A stretch of 64,000 nt of DNA, from NCBI GenBank assembly GCA_023411615.1, contig JAEYOR010000002.1:1-64000 (forward strand), written 5' to 3'. The stretch is from Actinomycetes bacterium. GTDB taxonomy: Bacteria > Actinomycetota > Actinomycetes > Actinomycetales > Demequinaceae. Below the pieces are notes generated by a model. The model ran no database searches, had not been told where the DNA came from, and was given only the letters and a program-made list of their open reading frames with translations. Below are positions 51,676-60,999 of the stretch, piece after piece (the stretch's first letter is position 1; each line of letters starts with the position of its first letter). The position numbers were made by a program, and so were the translations under genes.

Positions 51676-52671
51676 ATGAGATACGTCGTTGGTGCGCTGA
51701 CAGCGCTCGCTCTCATGCTGACCGGATGCACGGGAGCATCTGACTCCGGTGCGAGCCCCTCGGCTGTCGCCGGAGACATCTCGGTCATCGAAGTCGGCGT
51801 ATCGGACACGCTCGCGCCCACTCTCACCTGGCCGGAAGGCACCGATTTCACAAAGTCGCAAAGCGAAGTCTTGTGGCAGGGAGACGGTCTGGCGTTGCAG
51901 GACGGACAGCCGCTCTTGCTCGACATCTACGTCGTGTCAATTGACACCGGCGACGTTTTGAAGAACACCTACGACGGCCTCCCGGAGTCGACGATCCTCG
52001 CCCCAGAACTCCTTGGCGACCGCCTGTATTCGATCTTGCTCAATGCTCGAGTCGGCACGCGGGTGCTGTCCATCGAATTGCCCGCAGGCGAGTTTGAGGA
52101 TGAGCCCGCCATCGCCGTCGTCATTGATGTCTTGTCGGACCGAGCGGTGGGTGAGCCGCTCACTCTCAACCCGGATTTGCCGCGAGTGACGACTCTCGAC
52201 ACCGGCGAACCCGTCGTCAACCTTGATGAGAGCACCACTCTGCCCAAGGAACTGACGGTGTCAACGCTCATTCAGGGCAATGGGCCTCAGGTGCTTCCGG
52301 GGTCGTATGTCGTCGCCCAGTTCAAAACGGTGTACAGCGCTGCGGGGCAAAAGGACGATAAGACGTGGAAGCTTGGTGACATTCGTCAGTCGAGTTGGCC
52401 GCCGGAGCGACGCCCCTTTGAGGGGCAGATCGGCGTGGGCCGGCTGCCTCGCGCTTGGGATGAGGGGCTCGTTGACCAGACGACGGGCTCGCGGGTGCTC
52501 ATCATTGCTCCCGAAGCATGGGCATACCCCGGCGAAGGCACTCTCATCTACGTCATCGACATTCTCGATGTGTGGAATGACGTATCCGGGACCGCGGATG
52601 AGGTGCTGGACCTCCCCGAACCAAGTGCAAGCACATCAAGTGGGTCCCCGAGTGCGGAGGTGGCACCGTGA
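51676..52671 (+). CDS. FKBP-type peptidyl-prolyl isomerase lipoprotein
   Basis: Exported lipoprotein of 331 aa. The signal peptide ends in the lipobox LMLTGC (Cys18), so the protein is predicted to be membrane-anchored outside the cell. The C-terminal region (about 215-310; LPGSYVVAQFKTVYSAAG to TLIYVIDILDV) matches an FKBP fold, with a less conserved first domain at 40-200. It follows pafA by 38 nt; FKBP genes next to pafA occur in other actinobacteria. It overlaps hisF by 4 nt. Isomerase activity is untested, since the active-site aromatic residues are only partly recognisable. Confidence 0.8.
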   Translation: MRYVVGALTALALMLTGCTGASDSGASPSAVAGDISVIEVGVSDTLAPTLTWPEGTDFTKSQSEVLWQGDGLALQDGQPLLLDIYVVSIDTGDVLKNTYDGLPESTILAPELLGDRLYSILLNARVGTRVLSIELPAGEFEDEPAIAVVIDVLSDRAVGEPLTLNPDLPRVTTLDTGEPVVNLDESTTLPKELTVSTLIQGNGPQVLPGSYVVAQFKTVYSAAGQKDDKTWKLGDIRQSSWPPERRPFEGQIGVGRLPRAWDEGLVDQTTGSRVLIIAPEAWAYPGEGTLIYVIDILDVWNDVSGTADEVLDLPEPSASTSSGSPSAEVAP

Positions 52672-53438
52672 CAGTTGCCGTGCGGGTGATTCCGTGCCTA
52701 GACGTTGACGCGGGCCGTGTGGTCAAGGGCGTGAACTTCGCGAACCTTCGCGATGCGGGGGACCCCGTCGAACTTGCCGCGCGCTATGGCGCTGAAGGTG
52801 CTGACGAGGTGACCTTCCTCGATGTCACGGCCTCCGCGAACAACCGCGACACCATGTTCGATGTCGTGCGCCGCACCGCAGAGCACGTGTTCGTGCCATT
52901 GACAGTGGGTGGCGGGGTGCGCAGCACCGATGATGTCGACACGCTCTTGCGCTCGGGCGCGGACAAGGTCAGTGTCAATACTGCGGCGATCGCTCGCCCA
53001 GAACTCATGACAGACATTGCGCGACGTTTTGGCAATCAAGTGCTCGTCTTGTCCGTTGATGCGCGGCGTTGTCAGGATGGTGCCGTGACAGCATCGGGCT
53101 ATGAAGTGACGACTCACGGAGGTCGCCGCGGTACGGGCCTGGATGCAATCGAGTGGGCCCGGAAGGGTGCCGAATTGGGCGCTGGTGAAATCCTGCTGAA
53201 TTCGATGGATGCCGATGGCACCACCGACGGTTTTGATATCGAGATGATCAAGGAAGTGCGTGACGTGGTGAATGTGCCACTCATTGCCTCGGGCGGCGCC
53301 GGCCGCGTCGAGGATTTTGTTGCGGCCGCTCAGGCAGGAGCCGACGCCGTCCTTGCTGCCAGCGTGTTCCACTTTGGCACGTTGACGGTGGGTGAAGTGA
53401 AACATGCGATGCGCGCTGCCGGCATCGCCGTGCGGTGA
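52668..53438 (+). CDS. hisF: Imidazole glycerol phosphate synthase cyclase subunit HisF
   Basis: Converts PRFAR and ammonia to imidazole glycerol phosphate and AICAR. The 256-aa (beta/alpha)8 barrel has the catalytic aspartates in VIPCLDVDAGRVVKG (Asp13 region) and LLNSMDADGTTDGFD, with the phosphate-binding sites GGGVRS and SGGAGRVEDF. GTG start overlaps the FKBP gene stop. The partner hisH is not in the window. It is separated from hisI by two ABC exporter genes. Confidence 0.96.
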   Translation: MTVAVRVIPCLDVDAGRVVKGVNFANLRDAGDPVELAARYGAEGADEVTFLDVTASANNRDTMFDVVRRTAEHVFVPLTVGGGVRSTDDVDTLLRSGADKVSVNTAAIARPELMTDIARRFGNQVLVLSVDARRCQDGAVTASGYEVTTHGGRRGTGLDAIEWARKGAELGAGEILLNSMDADGTTDGFDIEMIKEVRDVVNVPLIASGGAGRVEDFVAAAQAGADAVLAASVFHFGTLTVGEVKHAMRAAGIAVR

Positions 53439-55300
53439 GGTCTCAACTTCGCGCTGAGTACCAGCTGAGCGGGTCCTACGGGCACAAGACCTTTCAGCTG
53501 CTTGGCCATGCCGTTCGCACTGAGCCGTGGCGCTTTGCTCTAGCGATCGCCGCCGCTGGTCTCTTTGGCGTCCTCACCGTGGTCTTCGGCTCGGCGCTGG
53601 GCCTCATTGTGGACGAGGTCGTCATTCCGTCCATCAACGACGAGCCGATTCGCGGGTGGTGGGGCGAGCAGACGCAGAACCCGCGAATTGCGGTCCTTTT
53701 GGCGGGTGGTGTGTTTGTGGCAATCGGCCTCATCAACGCACTGCTCATTGCGGCAAGGCGCGCGATGCAAGGCGGTGCCGTTGCGGGAGTCGGAGCGCGC
53801 CACCGCACCGTCGTAGCAGATGCGATTGCGTCATTGCCTCTCGGCTGGCACCGGTCAAACCCGGCGGGCCGGACCCTCTCGGCCATGTCATCTGACTCCG
53901 AGACGGCCACCAATCCACTCCATCCGCTCGCTTTCACGGTGGGCTCGTTCACCATGATGATCGCGGCGGGCTGGCGCCTCGTGACGATGGACGGCTGGAT
54001 GGCGCTGACAGCGATGATGGTGGTCCCGGCCGTCCTCATCGTCAATTACGCCTACGAGAAGGTCATCAGCCCCCTGTGGGACCTGGGGCAGACATTGCGT
54101 GCCGAGGTGGCAACGATCGCCCATGAGTCGTTCGAGGGCGGCACGGTGATCAAGGCGCTCGGCGCCGAGGGCATCGAATCACGGCGGTTTCGCGAGAAAG
54201 TCGATGCTTTGCGCGATGCCGACACCCGCGTCGGCAGCGTGTCGAGCTGGTTCGAGCCGCTCATGGACGCGATGGTGCCGTTCAGCTCTCTCGCGATCAT
54301 GATCGTCGGCACGTACCGCGCGCAAGCAGGCGCAGTGAGCGTCGGCGATGTCGTGGCCGCGATCTACCTCTTGGCGCTGCTCGCCGTTCCAATTCGCGGC
54401 GTCGGCTGGGTGCTCGGCCAGATGCCATCAGCGCTCGTGTCCTTCCAACGCATCGCCCGCATCGCGGCAGCAGCAACCGAGGTCGACGAGCCCGGCCATA
54501 TCGATCTGCCAAAGAATGGTGCTGCGGCGCTGTCCTTCCGCAATGCCGATGTGGCAGCAGATGACGGCGACGGGGAATCTGTCGTCATCGTGTCCGGAGT
54601 ATCGCTCGATCTTCCGCCAGGCACGGTGACGGCGCTCGTTGGCCCAACAGGAGCCGGGAAGACAACCGTCGCGCTCGCGGCTGCACGGCTGTCACGTGCC
54701 ACGCACGGTGATGTGATCTTGGATGACCACAACATCGAGGTGGTGGCAACACTTGGCAGCCACGTGGCGCTCGTGCCCCAAACGTCCTTTGTGTTCGCCG
54801 GCACTGTGCGTGACAACGTCACCTTGGGCGAGGATTTTGATGACGACGCAGTATGGACGGCTTTGCGCCGCGCCGCCGTTGCCGACGTTGTCCGTGGACT
54901 CCGCCACGAGGGTGATGCGCTCGATGCTCATCTTGACGAGAGAGGCATGAACCTGTCCGGTGGCCAGCGTCAGCGCATTGCCATCGCCCGGGCGCTCGTG
55001 CGCAATCCGAGGGTGCTTGTCCTTGACGACGCAACGTCCGCTGTTGACCCCGGTGTCGAGCAGGAGATTCTGGCGGCGCTGCGTGCCGACGGCGACGGTC
55101 CCACCGTGCTCCTTATCGCGTATCGACTCGCGTCGATTCTGCTGGCAGACCGGGTGATCCACGTGAGCGGGGGAACCGTGGTCGATGCGGGCGAACACAA
55201 GGAACTCGTCAACCGGGATCCCGGTTATCGCGAGCTCGTCACCGCCTACGAACAGGATTCGGCGAGGCGGGCCGCCGAGGGCGACAGGGGTGAAGCATGA
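53435..55300 (+). CDS. ABC exporter half-transporter with degenerate ATP site (subunit 1)
   Basis: Fused membrane-ATPase protein of 621 aa with six helices (residues 30-330) and an ABC domain. Walker A is GPTGAGKTT and the signature LSGGQRQR is canonical, but Walker B reads VLVLDDATSAVD with Asp532 in place of the catalytic Glu, and the H-loop is IAYRLAS with Tyr563 in place of His. It should form a heterodimer with the next gene, contributing the degenerate site. Type is MsbA/TmrAB-like. GTG start overlaps hisF; ATGA overlap with subunit 2. Confidence 0.92.
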   Translation: MRSQLRAEYQLSGSYGHKTFQLLGHAVRTEPWRFALAIAAAGLFGVLTVVFGSALGLIVDEVVIPSINDEPIRGWWGEQTQNPRIAVLLAGGVFVAIGLINALLIAARRAMQGGAVAGVGARHRTVVADAIASLPLGWHRSNPAGRTLSAMSSDSETATNPLHPLAFTVGSFTMMIAAGWRLVTMDGWMALTAMMVVPAVLIVNYAYEKVISPLWDLGQTLRAEVATIAHESFEGGTVIKALGAEGIESRRFREKVDALRDADTRVGSVSSWFEPLMDAMVPFSSLAIMIVGTYRAQAGAVSVGDVVAAIYLLALLAVPIRGVGWVLGQMPSALVSFQRIARIAAAATEVDEPGHIDLPKNGAAALSFRNADVAADDGDGESVVIVSGVSLDLPPGTVTALVGPTGAGKTTVALAAARLSRATHGDVILDDHNIEVVATLGSHVALVPQTSFVFAGTVRDNVTLGEDFDDDAVWTALRRAAVADVVRGLRHEGDALDAHLDERGMNLSGGQRQRIAIARALVRNPRVLVLDDATSAVDPGVEQEILAALRADGDGPTVLLIAYRLASILLADRVIHVSGGTVVDAGEHKELVNRDPGYRELVTAYEQDSARRAAEGDRGEA

Positions 55301-57132
55301 GTCCCGTGGCGATTGAGAAGGACGGTGTTGCGGACTTCGAGCGTCGCATCGGCTTGCGCGAGACATTCCGCCGTGGCATGGCGTTGTCGCCGGAGTTCCG
55401 CAAGGGGCTCGGTGTCACGCTGTTCCTTGCCATGCTGGCAGCCATCGCCAAAGCCACCATCCCGTACTTGACGCAGCGAGTGACCGACGAGGGCCTGCTT
55501 GCGGAAGGCGGGGTCAACGCCGATCTTGTCACCACACTTGTCATTGGCGGCTCAATGGTGGTGCTCGCGTCGATGCTGATCGAGTGGCGGGTGCGCAGGC
55601 GAATGGTCATCGCTGCCGAGGCGGGTCTTGCCACGCTCCGCAAGAAGGCTTTTGACAACGTTCACCGCCTGAGTGTGCTCACGCAGAACTCCGAACAGCG
55701 TGGCCGCTACGTGTCTCGGGTCACGGGCGATGTCGACACGATGCGCGACCTCATGCAGTGGACTGGCGCGGGCATGATGGTGGCGGCGATGGAATCCACG
55801 GTGGTGCTCGTCGTCATGGCTCTGTACTCGTGGCAACTCGCTCTCGTCGTCACGGTGTGCTACATCCCGCTGCTGTGGGTGACACTCAAGGTTCAACCCG
55901 CAATCCGCCGCACGTACGGCGATGTCCGCTCCCGCATGGCTGATCTTCTGGGCCGGACATCGGAGCAACTTGTCGGCGTCGCCACGATCCGTTCATACGG
56001 TGTGCAGGAGCGGATGCGCGGCCGACTTCGCGACGAGATCGACACGATCGCGCGTAAGGAGCGGCGGGCCTCGTGGCTCTCGTCCGCGAGTTTCTCGATG
56101 ACGGCCTTCGGACAGTCCTTCGCGACGGGAGCAGCGCTCGTTGTCGGCACCGCGCTGGCGATGCGCGGCACTCTCTCTGTGGGCACCGTCGCGGCGTTTT
56201 CATTGCTCGTCTACATGTTCTCGGGACCGCTCATGTGGATCATCGAGATGCTCGCCGAGATGCAGCGTGCTTTCGTCGGTTGGCAACGTGTCATTGAGCT
56301 CGTCGACGCCGAGTCGACGGTCACGGATCCCGATGAGCCGGTGACGCTGCCCGCAGGTGAACTCGATCTCTCCGTTGATGGCGTCCGTCTCACGTATGAC
56401 GGGAGGGATGAGGTTCTCAAGGGCGTCACCTTCGCGCTGCCCGCTGGCAAGCGCTTGGCGATTGTCGGCCAAACGGGTTCTGGCAAGACGTCGCTCGCGC
56501 GGTTGCTGTCGCGCTTCTTCGATCCCACTGCGGGCGAGATTCGCATGGGTGGTGTGGATGTCCGGACAGTCCGCTTGAGCGAGATCCGCCATCGCCTTGC
56601 CGTTGTCCCGCAAGAGGGCTTCCTCTTCGAAGGCAGCATTATCGACAACCTTCGCTATGCCCGGCCCGATCAGGACGTCGAGTCGTTGCGCGCTGACGCG
56701 GTAACGGCGTTCAGGGACTTAGGCCTCGACGCATGGCTTAACGATGCTCCGGCTGGCTTGGACACGTCGGTCGGTGCCCGAGGCGAGTTGCTCAGTGCAG
56801 GCGAGCGCCAGCTCGTGTCCATTGCGCGCGCGTATCTCACCGATCCGGATGTCCTCATCCTCGACGAGGCGACCTCGGCCGTGGACCCCGCCACGGAAGT
56901 GCGTATCTCGCGTGCTCTGGAACGGCTCATGCACGGCCGTACCAGCGTCGTCATCGCACACCGGTTGTCTACGGCTGAACGTGCGGACCTCGTCGCTGTG
57001 ATGGATCAGGGCGAGTTGAAGGAGTTTGGCCCGCACGCGGAACTCGTCGCTTGGGATGGCGCCTATGCGCGTCTGCACCGCGCATGGATGTCTCAGACGC
57101 GGGACGAGCCAGGGGGCGTCGACCTCCCGTGA
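55297..57132 (+). CDS. ABC exporter half-transporter with canonical ATP site (subunit 2)
   Basis: Second half-transporter of 611 aa, six helices (residues 35-325) plus ABC domain. Walker A is GQTGSGKTS, Walker B VLILDEATSAVD with catalytic Glu, and the H-loop IAHRLST has His555. Its signature is the variant LSAGER (499-504). The canonical site therefore uses this Walker A/B with the LSGGQ of subunit 1, and the degenerate site the reverse, as in asymmetric exporters. Substrate is unknown. It overlaps subunit 1 by 4 nt and precedes hisI by 19 nt. Confidence 0.93.
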   Translation: MSPVAIEKDGVADFERRIGLRETFRRGMALSPEFRKGLGVTLFLAMLAAIAKATIPYLTQRVTDEGLLAEGGVNADLVTTLVIGGSMVVLASMLIEWRVRRRMVIAAEAGLATLRKKAFDNVHRLSVLTQNSEQRGRYVSRVTGDVDTMRDLMQWTGAGMMVAAMESTVVLVVMALYSWQLALVVTVCYIPLLWVTLKVQPAIRRTYGDVRSRMADLLGRTSEQLVGVATIRSYGVQERMRGRLRDEIDTIARKERRASWLSSASFSMTAFGQSFATGAALVVGTALAMRGTLSVGTVAAFSLLVYMFSGPLMWIIEMLAEMQRAFVGWQRVIELVDAESTVTDPDEPVTLPAGELDLSVDGVRLTYDGRDEVLKGVTFALPAGKRLAIVGQTGSGKTSLARLLSRFFDPTAGEIRMGGVDVRTVRLSEIRHRLAVVPQEGFLFEGSIIDNLRYARPDQDVESLRADAVTAFRDLGLDAWLNDAPAGLDTSVGARGELLSAGERQLVSIARAYLTDPDVLILDEATSAVDPATEVRISRALERLMHGRTSVVIAHRLSTAERADLVAVMDQGELKEFGPHAELVAWDGAYARLHRAWMSQTRDEPGGVDLP

Positions 57133-57151
57133 GCGTGGAAAGATAGGCGCC

Positions 57152-57505
57152 ATGTCGCTCGACCCGCAGATCGCAAAGCGCCTCAAGCGCACCCCGGACG
57201 GTTTGGTGTGCGCCGTTGTCCAGGAAGACGGCAGTGGCCGGGTGCTCATGGTCGCGTGGATGAATGACGACGCGTTGGCGGAGACCTTAGGAACGCGCCG
57301 TGGCGTGTACTGGAGCCGGTCACGCGGCGAGCTGTGGCGCAAGGGTGACACCTCTGGTCATGTGCAGCACGTGGTGCGTGCCGAGATTGACTGCGACGGC
57401 GACGCAATTCTCCTCACGGTGCGCCAAGAAGGCGCGGCGTGCCACACCGGAGACCACTCGTGCTTCGACGCGGGAGGCGACCTTGTGCTGGGAGGAACGT
57501 CGTGA
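57152..57505 (+). CDS. hisI: Phosphoribosyl-AMP cyclohydrolase HisI
   Basis: Third enzyme of histidine synthesis, 117 aa. Metal-binding motifs are EIDCDGDAILLTV and the tail GAACHTGDHSCF; VLMVAWMNDDALAETL and GVYWSRSRGELWRKGDTSGH form the substrate site. No HisE domain is fused, as usual in actinobacteria. The ATG follows ABC subunit 2 by 19 nt; AAAGAT lies 7 nt upstream as a weak -10. Longer frames starting inside the ABC gene are rejected. It overlaps trpE by 4 nt. Confidence 0.95.
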   Translation: MSLDPQIAKRLKRTPDGLVCAVVQEDGSGRVLMVAWMNDDALAETLGTRRGVYWSRSRGELWRKGDTSGHVQHVVRAEIDCDGDAILLTVRQEGAACHTGDHSCFDAGGDLVLGGTS

Positions 57506-59058
57506 CGGCCGTCCCAGCGCCGACGCTGGAGTGGGGCCAGACGTGGCCGTCGCGTGAGGACTTTGTCGCCCTGGGTGCTACCCACCGGGTGGTGCCGGTG
57601 GTGCGCAGGCTCTTGGGCGACGGCTGGACGCCCGTGGCGCTCTACCAGGCACTTGCTGGCTCGCGTCCGGGCACCTTTGTCCTTGAGTCAGCAGAGCCAG
57701 ACGGCTCCCGTTCCCGGTACTCGTTCATCGGCGTGCATGCCCAGGCAACGTTGACAATTACCGGCGACGAGGCTCGCTGGACTGGTCAGGTGCCCGCAGG
57801 TCTCGTCGATGGGGCTCCGCTTCCCACGATTGCCGCCGCGCTCAGTGAGCTCGCGTCAGAAGCGATTCCGGGCCTGCCGCCGCTCACTGGTGGTCTCGTG
57901 GGCGCGCTCGGCTGGGACATCGTTCGCCAGTGGGAGCCGACTCTCCCTGCAGATGCGGTGAGAGAGCTCGACGTACCTGATGGGTTGTTGCTCTTGGCGA
58001 CCGATCTCGCCGTGCTTGATCACGTTGACGGCTCCGTGTGGCTCATCTCGAACGCCGTCAATACAGATGCTCAGCCGACGGGTATCGACGATGCGTATGC
58101 GGCGGCATTACGCCGCGTCGACGAAATGGAGCACACGCTTGCCGAGGCGCCCCGCCTCGAGGCGATGGCGCTCGATGACGGACCCGAAGGCGCCGTCACG
58201 GACCGAAGCGCTGTGGGCGAGTACGAGAAGATGGTGAAGTACGCCAAAGAAGCCATTCGCGATGGCGAAGTCTTCCAGGTGGTGCCGTCACAACGATTCG
58301 ATGCGGAATGCCCGGCGGCCCCATTTGACGTGTATCGCGTGCTGCGCACTCTCAACCCGAGCCCGTACATGTACTACGTCGAATGTGAGGACGACAAGGG
58401 GCGCAACTTTGCTCTCGTCGGCGCGAGCCCCGAGTCGTTGGTCACGGTGAAGAACCGTTCAGTGCTCACCTTTCCGATCGCGGGGTCGAGGCCCCGCGGA
58501 GCAACGCCTGAGGCGGACAAGGCCCTCGAGACCGAACTCCTCGCAGATCCCAAGGAAATCGCCGAACATGTGATGCTTGTCGATCTGGCACGCAATGACC
58601 TCGTGAAGGTATGCACGCCGACGTCGGTTGAGGTGGTCGAGTTCATGGCCGTCAACCGCTACAGCCACATCATGCACATCTGCTCAACGGTGGTGGGTCA
58701 TCTCGAGGAGCACGCAAGCGCCCTCGATGCCTTCGTCGCGACATTCCCTGCGGGGACCTTGTCAGGTGCGCCGAAGGCCCGTGCGATCGCCCTCATCGAT
58801 GAACTGGAGCCGGTACGTCGGGCGTTCTATGGCGGTGCGATCGGCTACTTCGACTTCGCCGGCAACATGGACTTGGCGATCGCCATCCGCACCGCCTTGA
58901 TCGCGAACGGCACGGCGCATATTCAGGCCGGAGCGGGCGTTGTCGCAGATTCCGTGCCTGCAAGAGAAGCCCAAGAGACCCGCGACAAGGCAGCGGCGAT
59001 GATCCGCGCCGTGTCCCAAGCAAATCGCCTTGTTCCTGGGCGAGTCTCGCTACACTGA
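57502..59058 (+). CDS. trpE: Anthranilate synthase component I (TrpE)
   Basis: Makes anthranilate from chorismate, first committed step to tryptophan. The 518-aa protein has the N-terminal tryptophan-feedback element FVLESAEPDGSRSRYSFIG and the chorismate-binding core IAGSRPRGATPEADKALETELLADPKE, plus TLSGAPKARAIALIDELEP. GTG start overlaps the hisI stop. No trpG or trpD follows; both must be elsewhere. No leader peptide or attenuator is seen because hisI directly precedes it. Confidence 0.96.
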   Translation: MTAVPAPTLEWGQTWPSREDFVALGATHRVVPVVRRLLGDGWTPVALYQALAGSRPGTFVLESAEPDGSRSRYSFIGVHAQATLTITGDEARWTGQVPAGLVDGAPLPTIAAALSELASEAIPGLPPLTGGLVGALGWDIVRQWEPTLPADAVRELDVPDGLLLLATDLAVLDHVDGSVWLISNAVNTDAQPTGIDDAYAAALRRVDEMEHTLAEAPRLEAMALDDGPEGAVTDRSAVGEYEKMVKYAKEAIRDGEVFQVVPSQRFDAECPAAPFDVYRVLRTLNPSPYMYYVECEDDKGRNFALVGASPESLVTVKNRSVLTFPIAGSRPRGATPEADKALETELLADPKEIAEHVMLVDLARNDLVKVCTPTSVEVVEFMAVNRYSHIMHICSTVVGHLEEHASALDAFVATFPAGTLSGAPKARAIALIDELEPVRRAFYGGAIGYFDFAGNMDLAIAIRTALIANGTAHIQAGAGVVADSVPAREAQETRDKAAAMIRAVSQANRLVPGRVSLH

Positions 59059-59083
59059 CCAGCACGTCCCAGAAGGAGTGAGC

Positions 59084-59320
59084 ATGTCGTCCCCACAGAT
59101 TGACCCGCAGAATCTGCCCCGTGTCGCCGCCGGCAACCACGGCCGCACGATTGCAGCTTGGGTGACAAACGGGCTGATCGTTCTCGGCGTGCTCATTGGC
59201 GCCATCGGCGTCATGATTCCTCAGCTGGCCCTGCTGTGGGTCGGTCTGGGAGTCATTGTCGTTGCCCTGGCAGTCGGCGCGGCATTGCGGGCGCTCGGTC
59301 ACGGGCAACCGCTGAACTAG
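59084..59320 (+). CDS. HGxxPAAW-type small membrane protein
   Basis: A 78-aa protein with two hydrophobic helices (residues 30-48 and 52-70) preceded by AAGNHGRTIAAWVTNG, the variant of the HGxxPAAW motif (here HGRTIAAW). The family occurs in actinobacterial trp operons, with no known function. The ATG has AGAAGGAG 7 nt upstream; frames starting inside trpE are shadows. It lies 25 nt after trpE, and a small hairpin follows. Confidence 0.85.
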   Translation: MSSPQIDPQNLPRVAAGNHGRTIAAWVTNGLIVLGVLIGAIGVMIPQLALLWVGLGVIVVALAVGAALRALGHGQPLN

Positions 59321-59323
59321 GCG

Positions 59324-59341
59324 ACGCGGCCTTTTCCGCGT
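59324..59341 (+). terminator. Small hairpin in the trp operon, weak terminator or processing site
   Basis: ACGCGG pairs with CCGCGT around a CCTTTT loop, followed by TTTC. The stem is only 6 bp, so it may attenuate rather than end transcription. Confidence 0.35.
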
Positions 59342-59367
59342 TTCAGTGAAATCAAAGGAGACATCAC

Positions 59368-59679
59368 ATGACGCAAGTACCCCCGCCGCCCCCGATGGGG
59401 ATGCCGCCGGTCGGTGGCGACCCGAACGAGAAGAACAAGCTTGGCGTCTGGGCACTCGTGCTCGGCATCCTGTCGATTCTTTGCTGCGGTTTCTTCACCG
59501 GTATCCCGGCGATCATCCTCGGCATCAACGGCAAGAAGGCCGCCGAGGAGGGCCGCGCATCGAACGGTTCGCTCGCGAACGTCGGTTTCATTCTCGGCAT
59601 CATCGGTTGTGCGCTGTCGGTGCTGGGCTTCGCGCTCCAGGTCGCAGGCGTGCTGCCGAACGGCTTCTCGACCAACTGA
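59368..59679 (+). CDS. DUF4190-like small membrane protein
   Basis: A 103-aa protein with a proline-rich cytoplasmic start (TQVPPPPPMGMPPVGGDP) and two helices (residues 25-49 and 71-93) around GINGKKAAEEGRASNG, the DUF4190 pattern LGIILGxxAx. Function is unknown; such proteins are frequent in actinobacteria. AAAGGAG lies 7 nt before the ATG. It lies between trpE and trpC, together with two other small membrane genes. Confidence 0.8.
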   Translation: MTQVPPPPPMGMPPVGGDPNEKNKLGVWALVLGILSILCCGFFTGIPAIILGINGKKAAEEGRASNGSLANVGFILGIIGCALSVLGFALQVAGVLPNGFSTN

Positions 59680-59683
59680 GTCA

Positions 59684-60124
59684 ATGAGTTCCGTGAGCGC
59701 GGCGGTGACGCGACCGGATGTGGCCAAGCGTTGGGCCTTTCCGGTAGGCGTCACTGCCGCTCTCGCAGCGGCGACCGCCTACACCGGCATTCGCGATCCA
59801 CATGAGCCAGGATTCTTTCCGTCATGTGTCTTTTACTCCGCAAGCGGCTATTACTGTCCCGGTTGCGGCGGCCTGCGTGCGGTTCATGATCTTGTCACAG
59901 GTGACATTGCGGGCGCAATGAGCATGAACCCACTTGTCGTGCTGGGCGTCATACCTGCGGGCGTCTTCTTGATCGGTTGGTGGCTCCTCAGCGTTGGCAC
60001 CGATCGTGTGCGACCCGTCGATATTCCAACGTGGGTGGGCATTGCGATTCCACTTGTGCTTGCCGTGTTCTGGGTGGTGCGCAATCTCGAACCATTCGCA
60101 CCCTACCTGTCACCGGGTGGCTGA
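59684..60124 (+). CDS. DUF2752 family membrane protein
   Basis: A 146-aa protein with three hydrophobic helices (residues 17-36, 80-104, 115-133). The motif YYCPGCGGLRAVHDLVTGDIAGAM is the DUF2752 signature, with a Cys-x-x-Cys pair next to the membrane. Function is unknown; the cysteine pair might bind a metal or react with thiols, which is untested. ATG 59684 is 4 nt after the previous stop. Longer starts overlap the DUF4190 gene and are rejected. Confidence 0.85.
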   Translation: MSSVSAAVTRPDVAKRWAFPVGVTAALAAATAYTGIRDPHEPGFFPSCVFYSASGYYCPGCGGLRAVHDLVTGDIAGAMSMNPLVVLGVIPAGVFLIGWWLLSVGTDRVRPVDIPTWVGIAIPLVLAVFWVVRNLEPFAPYLSPGG

Positions 60125-60189
60125 ACCACCGGCGCGTCCTCAGTGAGGGTCCTGTCCAGGTAGCATGGTCCCGGAGGAGGTGGCAACGC

Positions 60190-60999
60190 ATGAGCGTTTT
60201 GGATGGCATCGTTGAAGGTGTCCGCAATGACTTGGCGGCCCGAGAATTGGCCACCTCCATGGACGTACTGAAGGAACGCGCAGCGCGTCTTCCTAGCGCC
60301 GTGGACGCGCTCCAAAAACTCCAGACGCCCGCGGTGTCGGTGATCGCTGAAGTGAAGCGCTCGAGCCCGTCGAAGGGTTCCTTGGCGGACATCACCGATC
60401 CCGCCGCCCTCGCCACCGAGTACGAAGCCGGCGGCGCCTCCGTCATCTCCGTGCTCACGGAGGAGCGTCGCTTTGGCGGTTCACTCGCGGACCTTGACGC
60501 CGTGCGCGCGAAGGTGGACATCCCCATTTTGCGCAAAGACTTCATTGTCACGCCATATCAGGTGTGGGAGGCGCGCGCACATGGCGCGGACATGGTGCTC
60601 TTGATCGTCGCCGCGCTCGAGCAGATCGCCCTCGAGAGCCTTGTCGAGCGAGTTCACTCGCTTGGAATGTGCGCTCTTGTCGAGGTCCACGATCATGAAG
60701 AGGTCACGCGGGCGGTCGATGCTGGCGCTCGGGTCATCGGGGTCAATGCGCGCAACCTCAAGACTCTTGAAGTTGACCGCGACACCTTCGCTCGAGTAGC
60801 GCCCGCGATTCCTGACGGCATCGTCAAGGTGGCAGAGTCAGGTATTCGCGACAGCCACGACGTTGTCGAGTATGCCCGCATGGGCGCCGACGCTGTGCTT
60901 GTGGGAGAGGCTCTTGTCAAGGACAAGGATCCGCGCACTGCAGTGGCGGAGATGGTGGCGGCGGGAGCGCACCCCGCGCTCAGAGCGGTGCGTCCGTGA
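60190..60999 (+). CDS. trpC: Indole-3-glycerol-phosphate synthase TrpC
   Basis: Ring closure step of tryptophan synthesis, 269 aa, (beta/alpha)8 barrel. Conserved residues are in VIAEVKRSSPSKG, VLTEERRFGGSLADL, ILRKDFIVTPYQVWEA and VAESGIRDSHDV. It is not fused to TrpF; actinobacteria use PriA for that step. GGAGGAGG lies 12 nt upstream of ATG 60190. It overlaps trpB by 4 nt. Confidence 0.97.
   Translation: MSVLDGIVEGVRNDLAARELATSMDVLKERAARLPSAVDALQKLQTPAVSVIAEVKRSSPSKGSLADITDPAALATEYEAGGASVISVLTEERRFGGSLADLDAVRAKVDIPILRKDFIVTPYQVWEARAHGADMVLLIVAALEQIALESLVERVHSLGMCALVEVHDHEEVTRAVDAGARVIGVNARNLKTLEVDRDTFARVAPAIPDGIVKVAESGIRDSHDVVEYARMGADAVLVGEALVKDKDPRTAVAEMVAAGAHPALRAVRP

Noticed and set aside
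59414..59683. Longer DUF2752 open frame starting inside the DUF4190 gene
   Set aside because: The extra 90 residues are a frame-shifted shadow of the DUF4190 protein; the ATG at 59684 gives the normal family length.
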